A stretch of 63,597 nt of DNA from Aeriscardovia sp. Its GTDB lineage: Bacteria > Actinomycetota > Actinomycetes > Actinomycetales > Bifidobacteriaceae. Below, one piece after another: positions 23,067 to 31,674 of this stretch. The notes under the pieces are model-generated. The model saw only the letters and a list, made by a program, of their open reading frames with translations, searched no databases and had not been told where the DNA came from. The position numbers and the translations under genes were made by a program. How positions within the stretch are numbered: position 1 is the stretch's first letter; every line of letters begins with the position of its first letter. The stretch covers positions 1 through 63,597 of the forward strand of contig JAFYHY010000013.1 in assembly GCA_017538895.1 (NCBI GenBank), given 5' to 3'.

Positions 23067-24551
23067 TCATCGCGCATGTAATGGGCGTCCATCTGCTAAG
23101 AGAAGAGCCTCCCCAAATGCTTCGCTGATGGTTGGATGCGGGTGAATCAACTGTGAAGCCTCATGCACCGATATATGGTTACCAATTAACTCTTGAGCTT
23201 CAGCAGTAAAATCAGTTACTCCAGGACCAGCCATCTGCACACCAACAATATATGGATCAGAATCAGTATCACGTGAACGAGCAGACACAATAGTAATAAT
23301 GCCAGTCGTATCATGTTCCATAGCTACACACGCATTACCAGTCAGCGGATACGATGTCTCTATAACCTCACAGAGTGATGTATCTAACCGAGCTTCCTCA
23401 GCAGTTAAACCAACAGAACTATTTTCTGCAAGTCCAAAGGTCACCAAGGGGACTGTCATATTATTAACTGGGGTCGTTGATAATCCAGCAATACCTTCAG
23501 CAATAACAATACCTTGCGCATAAGCACGATGAGCAACTTGTTTACCCTCAGTAATATCTCCCACAGCCCAAATATGATCAACGGATGTACGTCCATACGG
23601 ATCAGTGCTAATACGATGCGTTTCTGTACACTGAATGCCAAGCGCTTGGATCCATCCAAAATCGGTATTTGGACGGCGTCCAGTAGCAGATAGCAATACT
23701 TGTGCTGTAAGCGTTTGTTGATTATTGTGCGAATCCGTATACGATAGCTGAACTGAATCTGTTTGTTCTGTTACATCATCAATAGAAATATTAGTTAGAA
23801 CAGTAACGCCATTTTTGCGAAGAGTTCGGAGAAGAGTAGCACTAATGCGTCGCGTAGAGGATTTTAAGATACGTGGTCCACGCTCAATTAACGTCACATG
23901 AACACCTAAATCACTCCAAATACTAGCAAATTCAAGACCAACATCACCAGTACCGACGATAATAGCGCTCTCTGGTGTATAGGAAAGATTGAGAGCATCA
24001 GTTGATGAGAGAACACCCTGATGTGAAATTGGTAATGTCGGAATAACATTGGTTCGTGATCCCATTGCTAAAACGACATCATCAGCAGTAATACTTGTTT
24101 CTGTATCTAATGCGGAATCTCCAGCTGCCTCCACACCTTCATGGATTGGCTGCTTGACTGTATCAACCGGTAGAAGACACACAGTATGAGAATCAACTAA
24201 AGCAGCTTCTGCCTGAATGTAGGTCACTCCACGAGCAGAGAGAAGAGAAGCAAGATTAGTCACCATAGAGGCTACTGTTTCTTGCTGATATGCCAATAAT
24301 TCCTGTGGGTTAATCTCAAGATGATTACCATGCAATCCGCATAGAGATGCAGCAAGGAAACGTCGCTTTAATTGTGTTACGTGAATTAGAGCACGACTAG
24401 GAATACATCCCTCATGGACACAAACGCCGCCAGGTGTCTGGCGACTATCAATAAGAACAACTGATTTTCCTAAAGAGGCAGCACGTAAAGCGGTTGCATA
24501 GCCGCCTGGTCCCGCACCAATAACTGCAATATCAAAATGTGTGTTAATCAT
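23067..24551 (-). CDS. lpd: Dihydrolipoamide dehydrogenase-type flavoprotein
   Basis: A 494-residue FAD disulfide oxidoreductase. The N-terminal FAD site is GAGPGGYAT (12-20), the redox-active pair is Cys44 and Cys49 in GGVCVHEGC, the NAD site includes IVGTGDVGLEF near 195, and the C-terminal interface has the HPHPTISE motif with the catalytic His-Glu pair. All residues needed for activity are present. It would reoxidise dihydrolipoyl groups, but no E1 or E2 subunit of a 2-oxoacid dehydrogenase and no glycine-cleavage gene is nearby, so its partner is unclear. Located between DUF3043 and DUF4191 genes on the same strand, a conserved bifidobacterial arrangement. Confidence 0.9.
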   Translation of the reverse strand: MINTHFDIAVIGAGPGGYATALRAASLGKSVVLIDSRQTPGGVCVHEGCIPSRALIHVTQLKRRFLAASLCGLHGNHLEINPQELLAYQQETVASMVTNLASLLSARGVTYIQAEAALVDSHTVCLLPVDTVKQPIHEGVEAAGDSALDTETSITADDVVLAMGSRTNVIPTLPISHQGVLSSTDALNLSYTPESAIIVGTGDVGLEFASIWSDLGVHVTLIERGPRILKSSTRRISATLLRTLRKNGVTVLTNISIDDVTEQTDSVQLSYTDSHNNQQTLTAQVLLSATGRRPNTDFGWIQALGIQCTETHRISTDPYGRTSVDHIWAVGDITEGKQVAHRAYAQGIVIAEGIAGLSTTPVNNMTVPLVTFGLAENSSVGLTAEEARLDTSLCEVIETSYPLTGNACVAMEHDTTGIITIVSARSRDTDSDPYIVGVQMAGPGVTDFTAEAQELIGNHISVHEASQLIHPHPTISEAFGEALLLADGRPLHAR

Positions 24552-24588
24552 TTCTTAATGCTCTCAGTCTTTTATTATTTTTACCGAA

Positions 24589-25215
24589 TTACTTTGGCCA
24601 ATTTCCACGTTTCTTTTCTGTTGGACGAGGAACACGCATACGGCGAATTTGCAATGCGCGCGAAATGGCATAAGTCATTGCATGAGTTTCACGTAACTTC
24701 GACTTATCACCATCCCACTTATGATGTTTAATCATGCTGCGTTTTAAAGTGATCCACATCACAATTAGATCAATAATGACAGCAAACATATAAAGGTACA
24801 TTGCCATAGCAAGCACAAAGCCAACTACTGTTGAATAAGCAGAAAAGACTAATGAGCCAACAAGCAAAATAATGGCGGCAGGAATAAAGAATTCACTGAC
24901 GTTGAATCGTGCATCAATCCATGCACGCATATAGACGCGCATTGGGTTACGCTCAGCTTTTGGCATCTCTGCAATATTGCCGCTTTCCATAGCAGCATAT
25001 TCACGGTTTTCACGCTCACGGATGCGTTGACGCTCAACTTTACGTCGTGCCTTACGATCTTTTGGATCTGGGATGAGAGGAGTATAGGCAGCAGCCTGTG
25101 CTTCTTTGCGTTTCGGTGTCGCACGATTCTTTTTACCGCCTGGAAGCGTAGGTTCCTCGTGCATTTCTTTTGCTGCTTTTTCCTCTTTTTTATTTGAAAA
25201 AGGGTTCCATGTCAT
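24589..25215 (-). CDS. DUF3043-family membrane protein
   Basis: A 208-residue actinobacterial DUF3043 protein of unknown function. The N-terminal 80 residues are highly charged (Lys/Glu/Arg-rich, with the family start MTWNPFSNKKEE), followed by an ARFNVSEFF segment near 110 and two membrane spans at about 112-132 and 135-158. The C-terminus is basic. It is the first gene of the set read toward lpd and is divergent from the dipeptidase gene; only 62 bases separate the two starts. TATAGC and TAGCATAA sequences about 20 bases upstream may be the -10 region. Confidence 0.86.
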   Translation of the reverse strand: MTWNPFSNKKEEKAAKEMHEEPTLPGGKKNRATPKRKEAQAAAYTPLIPDPKDRKARRKVERQRIRERENREYAAMESGNIAEMPKAERNPMRVYMRAWIDARFNVSEFFIPAAIILLVGSLVFSAYSTVVGFVLAMAMYLYMFAVIIDLIVMWITLKRSMIKHHKWDGDKSKLRETHAMTYAISRALQIRRMRVPRPTEKKRGNWPK

Positions 25216-25277
25216 AGAGAAAACGTTATGCTATAGGCGGGACGGAAAAGTCTTTGAATCATTGAAAGGACGGGATT

Positions 25278-26684
25278 ATGATAGAAAAGGCTAATATGAG
25301 TCTTTCACTTGATGACGTACGTTCACGTGTAAATGCTGGATGGGATAATATTCTCGATCTTCTCAAGCAAAAAATTGCTAATAAAGCTATTTCTTGCGAA
25401 GGAATTGCTGAACCTCGAATGAAGGAAGATGCAGAATTCATCGCAGCAGCCTTACGAGAAGTTGGTATCGATAATGCTCGTGTTGAACAAGCAACACAAG
25501 AAAATGGTGAACCGGGCGCCTTCGAAGTAATTGGATCACGTATCGTTAACCTAGAAGCACCAACAATTCTTTTATACGCACACCATGATGTCCAACCAGT
25601 TCCTGATGCAAGTGTTTGGAAGACTGACCCATTTGTAGGAACCATTGTTGACGGACGCTTATATGGTCGTGGTTCTTCTGATGATGGTGCAGGATGCATG
25701 ATTCATATTGGTTCTTTAGCTGCACTGGGTGATGATCTTGGTGTAAACATCAAGATTTTCATTGAAGGTGAAGAGGAAGTAGGATCTCCAAGTTTCGTAC
25801 CATTCCTTCATACTCATCCTGAGTATTTTGACGCAGATGTCATGTTTATCACTGACTCATCCAATTGGTCACCACAAATTCCAAGCTTAACTGCTTCACT
25901 CCGCGGTAATGTCACCATGGATGTTACCGTCAAGGTATTGGAGCATCCAGTACACTCTGGATCCTTTGGTGGCCCAATTCTCGACGCAAATACTACAGCA
26001 GCATTATTGATCGCTTCCATGTACAATGCTGACGGCAATATTATTATCCCTGGACTTCAATCTGCAGAACCAATCGGAGGACTACAAGAAGATCTTGATG
26101 AAGCTACCTTCCGTTCAGATTCAGGCGTCATTGACAGCTACACCTTTGCAGGTCAAGGATCAATTGCCTCACGCCTATGGACAAAGCCATCAATTTCTGT
26201 CATTGGTGCAGATCTTCCAAGCGTAGATGAATCCTTTAACCAGCTTGTTCCAGAATGCCGCTTCCGCTTATCCATGCGTGTATGCCCACTTCAAACAGGT
26301 GAAGCAGCAGCAGCAGCAGTAAGCACTTTCTTAAAGGAACATGCTCCATTCGGCGCACAAGTTGACGTTACAGTTAATGAAACTGGAACCGGTTGGGCAA
26401 TGGACAATGCTTCTATCGTCACTGAAATTGCTGAAGAAGCTTTCAAAGAAGCCTTTGGACATGAAGTTCAAAATAAAGGAGAAGGTGGATCAATCCCAAT
26501 GATTCCTATTCTTCAAGCAGCATTTCCAGAAGCAAAGGTTCTTGTTGATGGTCCAGAAGATCCAATGACCAATGCACATAGTCCCAATGAATCCCAGGAT
26601 CTTGAGGAACTCAAAGGTGATATTGTCGCAGAAGTCTTAATGCTTGATCGTTTCGCACGCCGTGCTCACGATTTAAAGGCATAA
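25278..26684 (+). CDS. M20-family metallo-dipeptidase
   Basis: A 468-residue cytoplasmic zinc peptidase that hydrolyses dipeptides or related small peptides. Metal-binding and catalytic motifs of M20 enzymes are visible: HHDVQP (His and Asp near 97-100), GRGSSDDGAG (bridging Asp near 131), EGEEEVGS (catalytic and metal Glu near 162-164), TDSSNW (near 192) and the late NAHSPNE (His near 435). A dimerisation domain lies between about 205 and 320. There are two possible starts, ATG 25278 after AAAGGA and ATG 25296 after AAAAGG; the first is kept. A terminator at 26703 follows. Confidence 0.93.
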   Translation: MIEKANMSLSLDDVRSRVNAGWDNILDLLKQKIANKAISCEGIAEPRMKEDAEFIAAALREVGIDNARVEQATQENGEPGAFEVIGSRIVNLEAPTILLYAHHDVQPVPDASVWKTDPFVGTIVDGRLYGRGSSDDGAGCMIHIGSLAALGDDLGVNIKIFIEGEEEVGSPSFVPFLHTHPEYFDADVMFITDSSNWSPQIPSLTASLRGNVTMDVTVKVLEHPVHSGSFGGPILDANTTAALLIASMYNADGNIIIPGLQSAEPIGGLQEDLDEATFRSDSGVIDSYTFAGQGSIASRLWTKPSISVIGADLPSVDESFNQLVPECRFRLSMRVCPLQTGEAAAAAVSTFLKEHAPFGAQVDVTVNETGTGWAMDNASIVTEIAEEAFKEAFGHEVQNKGEGGSIPMIPILQAAFPEAKVLVDGPEDPMTNAHSPNESQDLEELKGDIVAEVLMLDRFARRAHDLKA

Positions 26685-26702
26685 AATAAAGAAATTTGGA
26701 AA

Positions 26703-26737
26703 GGGGCGACACAACTTAAATGTGTTGTCCCTTTTTT
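26703..26737 (+). terminator. Terminator after the dipeptidase gene
   Basis: An 11-bp stem (26703-26713 with 26721-26731, two G-U pairs) and a seven-base T tail. A formally possible TTG start for the next gene at 26722 lies inside this structure and was therefore rejected. Confidence 0.85.
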
Positions 26738-26751
26738 TGTGCTATATACAA

Positions 26752-27378
26752 ATTGTGACAATAGTACGATACAAAAAGAAAAGATATCACCGATATTTGC
26801 GGTGGCGTCCTGTTGATATCGCTGTCGCATCAGTGATTGGTGTTGCTTCATCAATTATTTTCTGGGCTGCAGATTTTCTTCCTTTTGATGGATTACAGGC
26901 ACTTATTCCAGGCTTAGGAGGATTACTGAATGGATTATGGCTTTTTGCTGGTCCTCTCGCAGCCATTATCATTCGGAAACCCGGTGCCGCTTTCTACACG
27001 GAATTTCTTGCTGCGTTTTTTGAAACCTTTATGGGTGATTTTTGGGGTGGTGTCAAAACATTATTGCCTGGTATTATTCAAGGGTTAGGAGCTGAGATAG
27101 CTTTCTGTCTCTTTTTTTACTATGTATGGAACATTTGGACAACTCTTTTTTCAGGAGCATTATCTGGCGTTTTTTGCTGGTTATATTCCTTCTTAACTGA
27201 TTTGCAAGCAATTAAACTAACTGGACCTTATGGGCTTGCCTACCTTTATTTCACTATTCTCTCAGGGACTATTGTTGCTGGGCTTTTTGTATGGATCGTT
27301 TATAAGAAAATTGCGATGACTGGCGCGTTAGACCGGTTTGAATCCGGTCGGCAAATACGAGACAAACAATCATTGTAA
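26752..27378 (+). CDS. ECF transporter S component, YkoE-like (first copy)
   Basis: A substrate-binding membrane subunit of an energy-coupling-factor vitamin transporter. It resembles YkoE (thiamine or its hydroxymethylpyrimidine precursor): a basic N-terminus (RWRPVD), about five hydrophobic segments, and family residues such as FWAADF near 45 and IIRKPGAAF near 80. From the GTG at 26752 it has 208 residues. No Shine-Dalgarno precedes that GTG, but TATATA 12 bases upstream would place transcription start at or near it, so it may be leaderless. No TPP riboswitch was found upstream. It has a neighbouring paralogue at 27521, with which it shares a 79-bp identical block. Confidence 0.85.
   Translation: MVTIVRYKKKRYHRYLRWRPVDIAVASVIGVASSIIFWAADFLPFDGLQALIPGLGGLLNGLWLFAGPLAAIIIRKPGAAFYTEFLAAFFETFMGDFWGGVKTLLPGIIQGLGAEIAFCLFFYYVWNIWTTLFSGALSGVFCWLYSFLTDLQAIKLTGPYGLAYLYFTILSGTIVAGLFVWIVYKKIAMTGALDRFESGRQIRDKQSL
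26795..26873 (+). repeat. 79-bp exact direct repeat, copy 1
   Basis: This segment is identical at every base to 27578-27656. Both lie at the same position of the two ykoE-like genes and encode residues around RWRPVDIAVASVIG. Flanking coding sequence on both sides has diverged at nucleotide and protein level. Confidence 0.95.
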
Positions 27379-27380
27379 TA

Positions 27381-27421
27381 ATCCTTAGTGTTTAGTCAGT
27401 TTATTTTGTTATCCTTAGTGT
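27381..27421 (+). repeat. 11-bp direct repeat pair upstream of the second S component
   Basis: ATCCTTAGTGT occurs at 27381-27391 and again at 27411-27421, exactly 30 bases apart, roughly three helical turns. It lies directly after the first ykoE-like gene and about 100 bases before the second. It may be a regulator site on one face of the helix; no factor is known. Confidence 0.5.
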
Positions 27422-27520
27422 CGTAAAATGTGATGTTTGTCAATACATATAAGATAAAAAATAAATTTTTGTCTTCAATCTATAAATTTTTTGATCATTA
27501 GGTCAGAGTGAAAGGTCATT

Positions 27521-28162
27521 ATGACGGAGAAGCTGCAACATCATGATCAGATTTTAGTTAGGAAAAAAACTCATCGTAATTTGCGGTGGCGTCCTGTTGA
27601 TATCGCTGTCGCATCAGTGATTGGTGTTGCTTCATCAATTATTTTCTGGGCTGCAGACTTTATTCCTCATGCTGGCCTCCAAGCATTGTTCCCTGGACTG
27701 GGAAGTCTTATTGACGGTATTTGGCTTTTTGCAGGTGTTCTGACAGGTATTATTATTCGGAAACCTGGAGCAGCTATTTATGCCCAGGTTCTTGCATCAC
27801 TATGCGAATCATTAATGGGCAATTTATATGGTGGAGCGTTGACCGTTCTCAGCGGCTTAATTCAGGGTATTGGTGCTGAACTGATTTTTGCAATTTGCAC
27901 GTATCGTGTTTGGAACGTGTGGATCACGATGCTTGCAGGCGCTATGTCAGGCTTTTTCTATCGTGTTGTGAGTTTCGCAACAGATATGCAGGCTTTTAAT
28001 GCATTAGGATGGTATGCCTTATCATACTTTATCGCAACTATTATTTCAGGAATTGTTATTGCTGGAATATTAACCTGGTTAGTGTATCGGTCAATTGCGC
28101 GGACTGGAGCATTAGATCGATTTGAGTCAGGACGTGTTGTCAGGATGAAAGCATCACAATGA
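27521..28162 (+). CDS. ECF transporter S component, YkoE-like (second copy)
   Basis: A 213-residue paralogue of the preceding gene: same basic RWRPVD segment, five hydrophobic segments, IIRKPGAAI near 90, and the same C-terminal ARTGALDRFESGR motif. Outside the 79-bp identical block the two proteins differ at a large share of positions, notably in the loops likely to shape the substrate pocket, so they may bind different vitamers. The start is an ATG after GAAAGGTC. The stop overlaps the ATG of the ATPase/T gene by 4 bases (ATGA), which ties this copy most closely to the energising module. Confidence 0.88.
   Translation: MTEKLQHHDQILVRKKTHRNLRWRPVDIAVASVIGVASSIIFWAADFIPHAGLQALFPGLGSLIDGIWLFAGVLTGIIIRKPGAAIYAQVLASLCESLMGNLYGGALTVLSGLIQGIGAELIFAICTYRVWNVWITMLAGAMSGFFYRVVSFATDMQAFNALGWYALSYFIATIISGIVIAGILTWLVYRSIARTGALDRFESGRVVRMKASQ
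27578..27656 (+). repeat. 79-bp exact direct repeat, copy 2
   Basis: Identical to 26795-26873; the two copies start 783 bases apart. Recombination between them would leave one intact hybrid ykoE-like gene in frame, because 783 is a multiple of three. Confidence 0.95.
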
Positions 28163-30696
28163 GCAGTACACAGAATCAAGATACTATGTCAGAAAAAAAT
28201 CGTAATAGTCATAATCCTGCTGATATTGATTTCATGGATTGGGGTTACTGTCGTCCACTACGCACCAAATTTGTTATTCAACACTTAAATTTGCATATTC
28301 CAGCAGGACAACACGTTCTTCTTCTTGGCGAATCCGGTATTGGTAAATCAACTATTTTTGCTGGAATTGCTGGACTATTAGGCAATGATGAGTCCTTCAT
28401 TAAAGAAGAGGGAGCAACAACCTCTCTGCGCGAAGACCAAGAAGGTGGCCTCACTGAAGGACAAATCTATATTGATCACTGTCCTGCTTCTCAGGCTCGT
28501 CATCGGTGTGCACTTATGATGCAAGACCCAGAGGCACAAATGGTTCTTCAACGTGTTGGTGATAATGTTGCCTTTGGATTAGAAAACCTGGGCGTTCCTC
28601 GCAACGAAATCTGGGGAAGAGTACAACGCACACTGAACAGTGTTGGATTAGAGGACTTGGATCTTCATCATGCGACGTCACATCTGTCAGGCGGACAGAT
28701 GCAGCGTATTGCGTTAGCTGGTGCTCTCTGCATGGAACCAGGAGTTCTTCTTCTTGATGAACCAACTGCTAACTTAGATCCACAAGGAGCTCAAGAGGTT
28801 ATTCAAGCGGTTCATCATGTGTTACGTGATCGTCAAACAACCGTGATGATTGTGGAACATCGTGCAGAACAATGGTTAGATATTCTTGACCGTGTTGTCA
28901 TTCTTGGTCGCTCAGAGACTGGTGCAGCTCAGATCATTGCTGATGGTACGCCAGATAATGTTTTTTCAGACCCATCGATTGATTTTGATAGTTTAGGCGT
29001 TTGGGTTCCATCAAAGTATCCTGTTTCTCACACGCAACATCAGCGTATTGCAAAACAGTTAGATTTAAAGAAACAGGTGGATTCATTACATCATCAAGAT
29101 GACATTGTGGACGTTATGAACTCCATTGGTGATGATGATTCATCAGCACAAAAATTAATTCTTCCCAAAGTGAAGTTTGCGAAGCAAAAGTCTATCCAAA
29201 AGGGGACTGTTCTTCTTCAAACGAATGATCTCGCTATTGGCCATGGAAAAACAATTATTGCGCAGCACATTAATTGCCAATTCAAGAGCGGGGAAATTAC
29301 TATTCTCCAAGGTAAAAATGGTGCTGGCAAATCAACATTGTCAATGACATTAGCAGGCTTACTACATCAGCAAGGTGGGCAGATTGTTGCGTCACCAGAA
29401 TTATGCAAAGGAATCACTGAAACCGATCCACAAAAATGGACAAGCAAACAATTATCCAGTCGTATTGCGTTTGTTTTCCAAAATCCAGAACATCAGTTTG
29501 TGAAGAACACTGTTCTCGAAGAAGTTATGGTTGGCTTATTTAACACCAGTGAGGATGATAGCAAAGCTATGTATAATGCTCATGCATTATTACAACGGTT
29601 TGGTTTAGATCAGTATGCTGATGCGAATCCATACACATTATCTGGTGGTGAGAAACGCCGTTTAACGGTTGCCGCAGCGTTAGCTTCTGCTCCAGAAGTA
29701 CTGATTCTTGATGAGCCAACCTTCGGTCAAGATCGGTCGACTTGGCTCGAGATTGTCATGCTTATTCGTTCTGTTGCTGATAGTGGTGTTGCAGTAATCG
29801 CTGTTACCCATGATCAAGATCTCATTGAAGTCTTAGCTGATAATATTATTACTGTTGGAACGACTGATACCGCTACCATTCAGGTGACGACAGAAAAAGA
29901 GCGCCAAGAGCCACCAAAGCAGGCGAGTGTCTCACAAGTCTTAGCAGGGATCAATCCAGCATTCCGTTTCCTGGGTGCCTTCCTTATCTCAATCCCATTA
30001 CTGTTCTCATTGGACCCAGTGTCAGCTGGCGTATCACTGATTCTTGTTCTCATTGCTTTCGGCTTAATTGGCATTCATTTACCAAAGGTTGTGAAGTCTG
30101 TATGGCCTGTTCTTCTGATGGCACCATGGACGTTCCTTGCGGTCGTCCTGTACGGTAAACACGGTGGACACACGTACTTACATTGGGGAATGATCCATAT
30201 CACAACACGATCTATTTGGCTAGCTTTTGCTACCTTCCTTCGTGTTCTTGCAATTAGTATTCCATCTATTTTGCTGATTCTTGGTATTGACTCCACTGAT
30301 TTAGCTGATGCTATCTCTCAAGTTTTTCATTTACCAGATAGGTTCGTATACGGTGGTTTAGCAGGAACACGATTATTCACTGTTCTTCATGACGATTGGA
30401 ATGATATTCAGCAAGCACGTCGATCTCGCGGATTAGGGGATCAGAATAAAGTCGCTCGATTCTTATCCTGCGGATTTGCTCTTCTTGTCATGTCAATACG
30501 ACGTTCAACTGGATTATCAACTGCGATGGAAGCTCGTGCTTTCGGGGCTGACCCATCACAACAACGTTCACATGCACGTATTTCACGTGTCCGTGCTCGC
30601 GACTGGGTTTTCGCGGTCATTTGCTTACTCATTCCAGTTATTGCTCTTGTTGTTTCTATTCTTCTTGGTACTTTCTCACTCGGAGGAGGACGTTAG
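28159..30696 (+). CDS. ECF transporter fused ATPase-ATPase-T component (YkoD/YkoC-like)
   Basis: An 845-residue protein that combines the whole energising module. ABC domain 1 has Walker A GESGIGKST (near 58), LSGGQMQ (near 176) and Walker B LLLDEP (near 195). ABC domain 2 has GKNGAGKST (near 390), LSGGEKR (near 495) and LILDEP (near 515). The C-terminal 250 residues form a CbiQ/EcfT-type membrane domain with about five spans and the coupling motifs ARRSRG (near 755) and MEARAFGA (near 795). It powers uptake by one or both YkoE-like S components upstream and is translationally coupled to the second. Confidence 0.93.
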   Translation: MSSTQNQDTMSEKNRNSHNPADIDFMDWGYCRPLRTKFVIQHLNLHIPAGQHVLLLGESGIGKSTIFAGIAGLLGNDESFIKEEGATTSLREDQEGGLTEGQIYIDHCPASQARHRCALMMQDPEAQMVLQRVGDNVAFGLENLGVPRNEIWGRVQRTLNSVGLEDLDLHHATSHLSGGQMQRIALAGALCMEPGVLLLDEPTANLDPQGAQEVIQAVHHVLRDRQTTVMIVEHRAEQWLDILDRVVILGRSETGAAQIIADGTPDNVFSDPSIDFDSLGVWVPSKYPVSHTQHQRIAKQLDLKKQVDSLHHQDDIVDVMNSIGDDDSSAQKLILPKVKFAKQKSIQKGTVLLQTNDLAIGHGKTIIAQHINCQFKSGEITILQGKNGAGKSTLSMTLAGLLHQQGGQIVASPELCKGITETDPQKWTSKQLSSRIAFVFQNPEHQFVKNTVLEEVMVGLFNTSEDDSKAMYNAHALLQRFGLDQYADANPYTLSGGEKRRLTVAAALASAPEVLILDEPTFGQDRSTWLEIVMLIRSVADSGVAVIAVTHDQDLIEVLADNIITVGTTDTATIQVTTEKERQEPPKQASVSQVLAGINPAFRFLGAFLISIPLLFSLDPVSAGVSLILVLIAFGLIGIHLPKVVKSVWPVLLMAPWTFLAVVLYGKHGGHTYLHWGMIHITTRSIWLAFATFLRVLAISIPSILLILGIDSTDLADAISQVFHLPDRFVYGGLAGTRLFTVLHDDWNDIQQARRSRGLGDQNKVARFLSCGFALLVMSIRRSTGLSTAMEARAFGADPSQQRSHARISRVRARDWVFAVICLLIPVIALVVSILLGTFSLGGGR

Positions 30697-30722
30697 AAAG
30701 ACAAGTAAGATAGAGTAGACAT

Positions 30723-31604
30723 ATGCCTTTAGCAGAACAAATAATGACAAATCCTCATGCTGATCGAGTCAAAAAGTTAGCAGATCAACGAACAAAACGA
30801 GGTCAAGGACGCTCAGGACGTTTCCTTATTGAAGGACCGCAAGCAGTTCGTGAAGCCGTTGCCATGGAACCGCAAAAGGTGACTGATATCTATTATGTTG
30901 CTGATCAATGTCATGATCATACTATTATTGACATGGCACTTCAAAAAGGCATGTATGTGCATGAAACATCAGCAGCAGTCATGGAACAAATTAGTCCCGA
31001 TGCGCAAGGAATCATCACTTCAGCAGCAATCACCAGTATTGAACATCATTATGATCAACTCACTGATCTTAATGATCTTCTTCATAACCCTCAATCAATT
31101 GGATTACTGGCTGCATGCTGGCAAGCGCGTGATCCAGGAAATGAAGGGACTATTATCCGCACTGCAGATGCAGCAGGATGTGAAGCAGTCATTCTTATCG
31201 GTGACTGTGTAAGCCCCTTTAACCCAAAAGTAGTGCGTAGCACAGCAGGCTCACTCTTCCATATTCCTGTTTACCAAGTCAGCGAAGAAGAATTCTTCAC
31301 CTGGATCATCACATACCACTTAACACTATGCGCAGCTGATATTCACGGCACACCAGAAAATCCTCCACGCACACTAACAGACTTACTCTTCTCCGACGAA
31401 CAAACTCTTCTCACAAAAACAGAAAACCCACTCATTATCCTCTTCGGAAATGAAGCACGAGGCTTACCACAAGATCTTGTTCGTCGCACACAACAAAGCA
31501 TTATCATCCCACTCTACGGGCAGGCAGAATCATTGAATTTAGCATCAAGCGTTGCTATTTTGCTTTATAGTATTTCAATGGCACGTCATCAACGTCACCT
31601 TTAA
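30723..31604 (+). CDS. SpoU/TrmH-family RNA 2'-O-methyltransferase
   Basis: A 293-residue SPOUT methyltransferase acting on rRNA or tRNA ribose. An N-terminal substrate-binding domain contains FLIEGPQAVREA (near 38). The knotted catalytic domain has the three SpoU motifs: NEGTIIRTADAAGC (near 140), ILFGNEARGLP (near 238) and IPLYGQAESLNLASSVAI (near 262). Located immediately upstream of pheST, the common actinobacterial position. The target nucleotide cannot be told. An internal ATG 21 bases on is an alternative start; neither has a strong ribosome site. Codons switch from C-ending to T-ending near 31515. Confidence 0.92.
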   Translation: MPLAEQIMTNPHADRVKKLADQRTKRGQGRSGRFLIEGPQAVREAVAMEPQKVTDIYYVADQCHDHTIIDMALQKGMYVHETSAAVMEQISPDAQGIITSAAITSIEHHYDQLTDLNDLLHNPQSIGLLAACWQARDPGNEGTIIRTADAAGCEAVILIGDCVSPFNPKVVRSTAGSLFHIPVYQVSEEEFFTWIITYHLTLCAADIHGTPENPPRTLTDLLFSDEQTLLTKTENPLIILFGNEARGLPQDLVRRTQQSIIIPLYGQAESLNLASSVAILLYSISMARHQRHL

Positions 31605-31674
31605 GTGGGAAAATTAACACTAGATTTTTCTAAATAAACGTTTGAAAAACTGAACCGTGAGAAAGGTTAAATCA

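Noticed and set aside
26685..27520. TPP riboswitch for the YkoE-like genes
   Set aside because: No CTGAGA and ACCTGA box pair or suitable fold was found in either upstream region.
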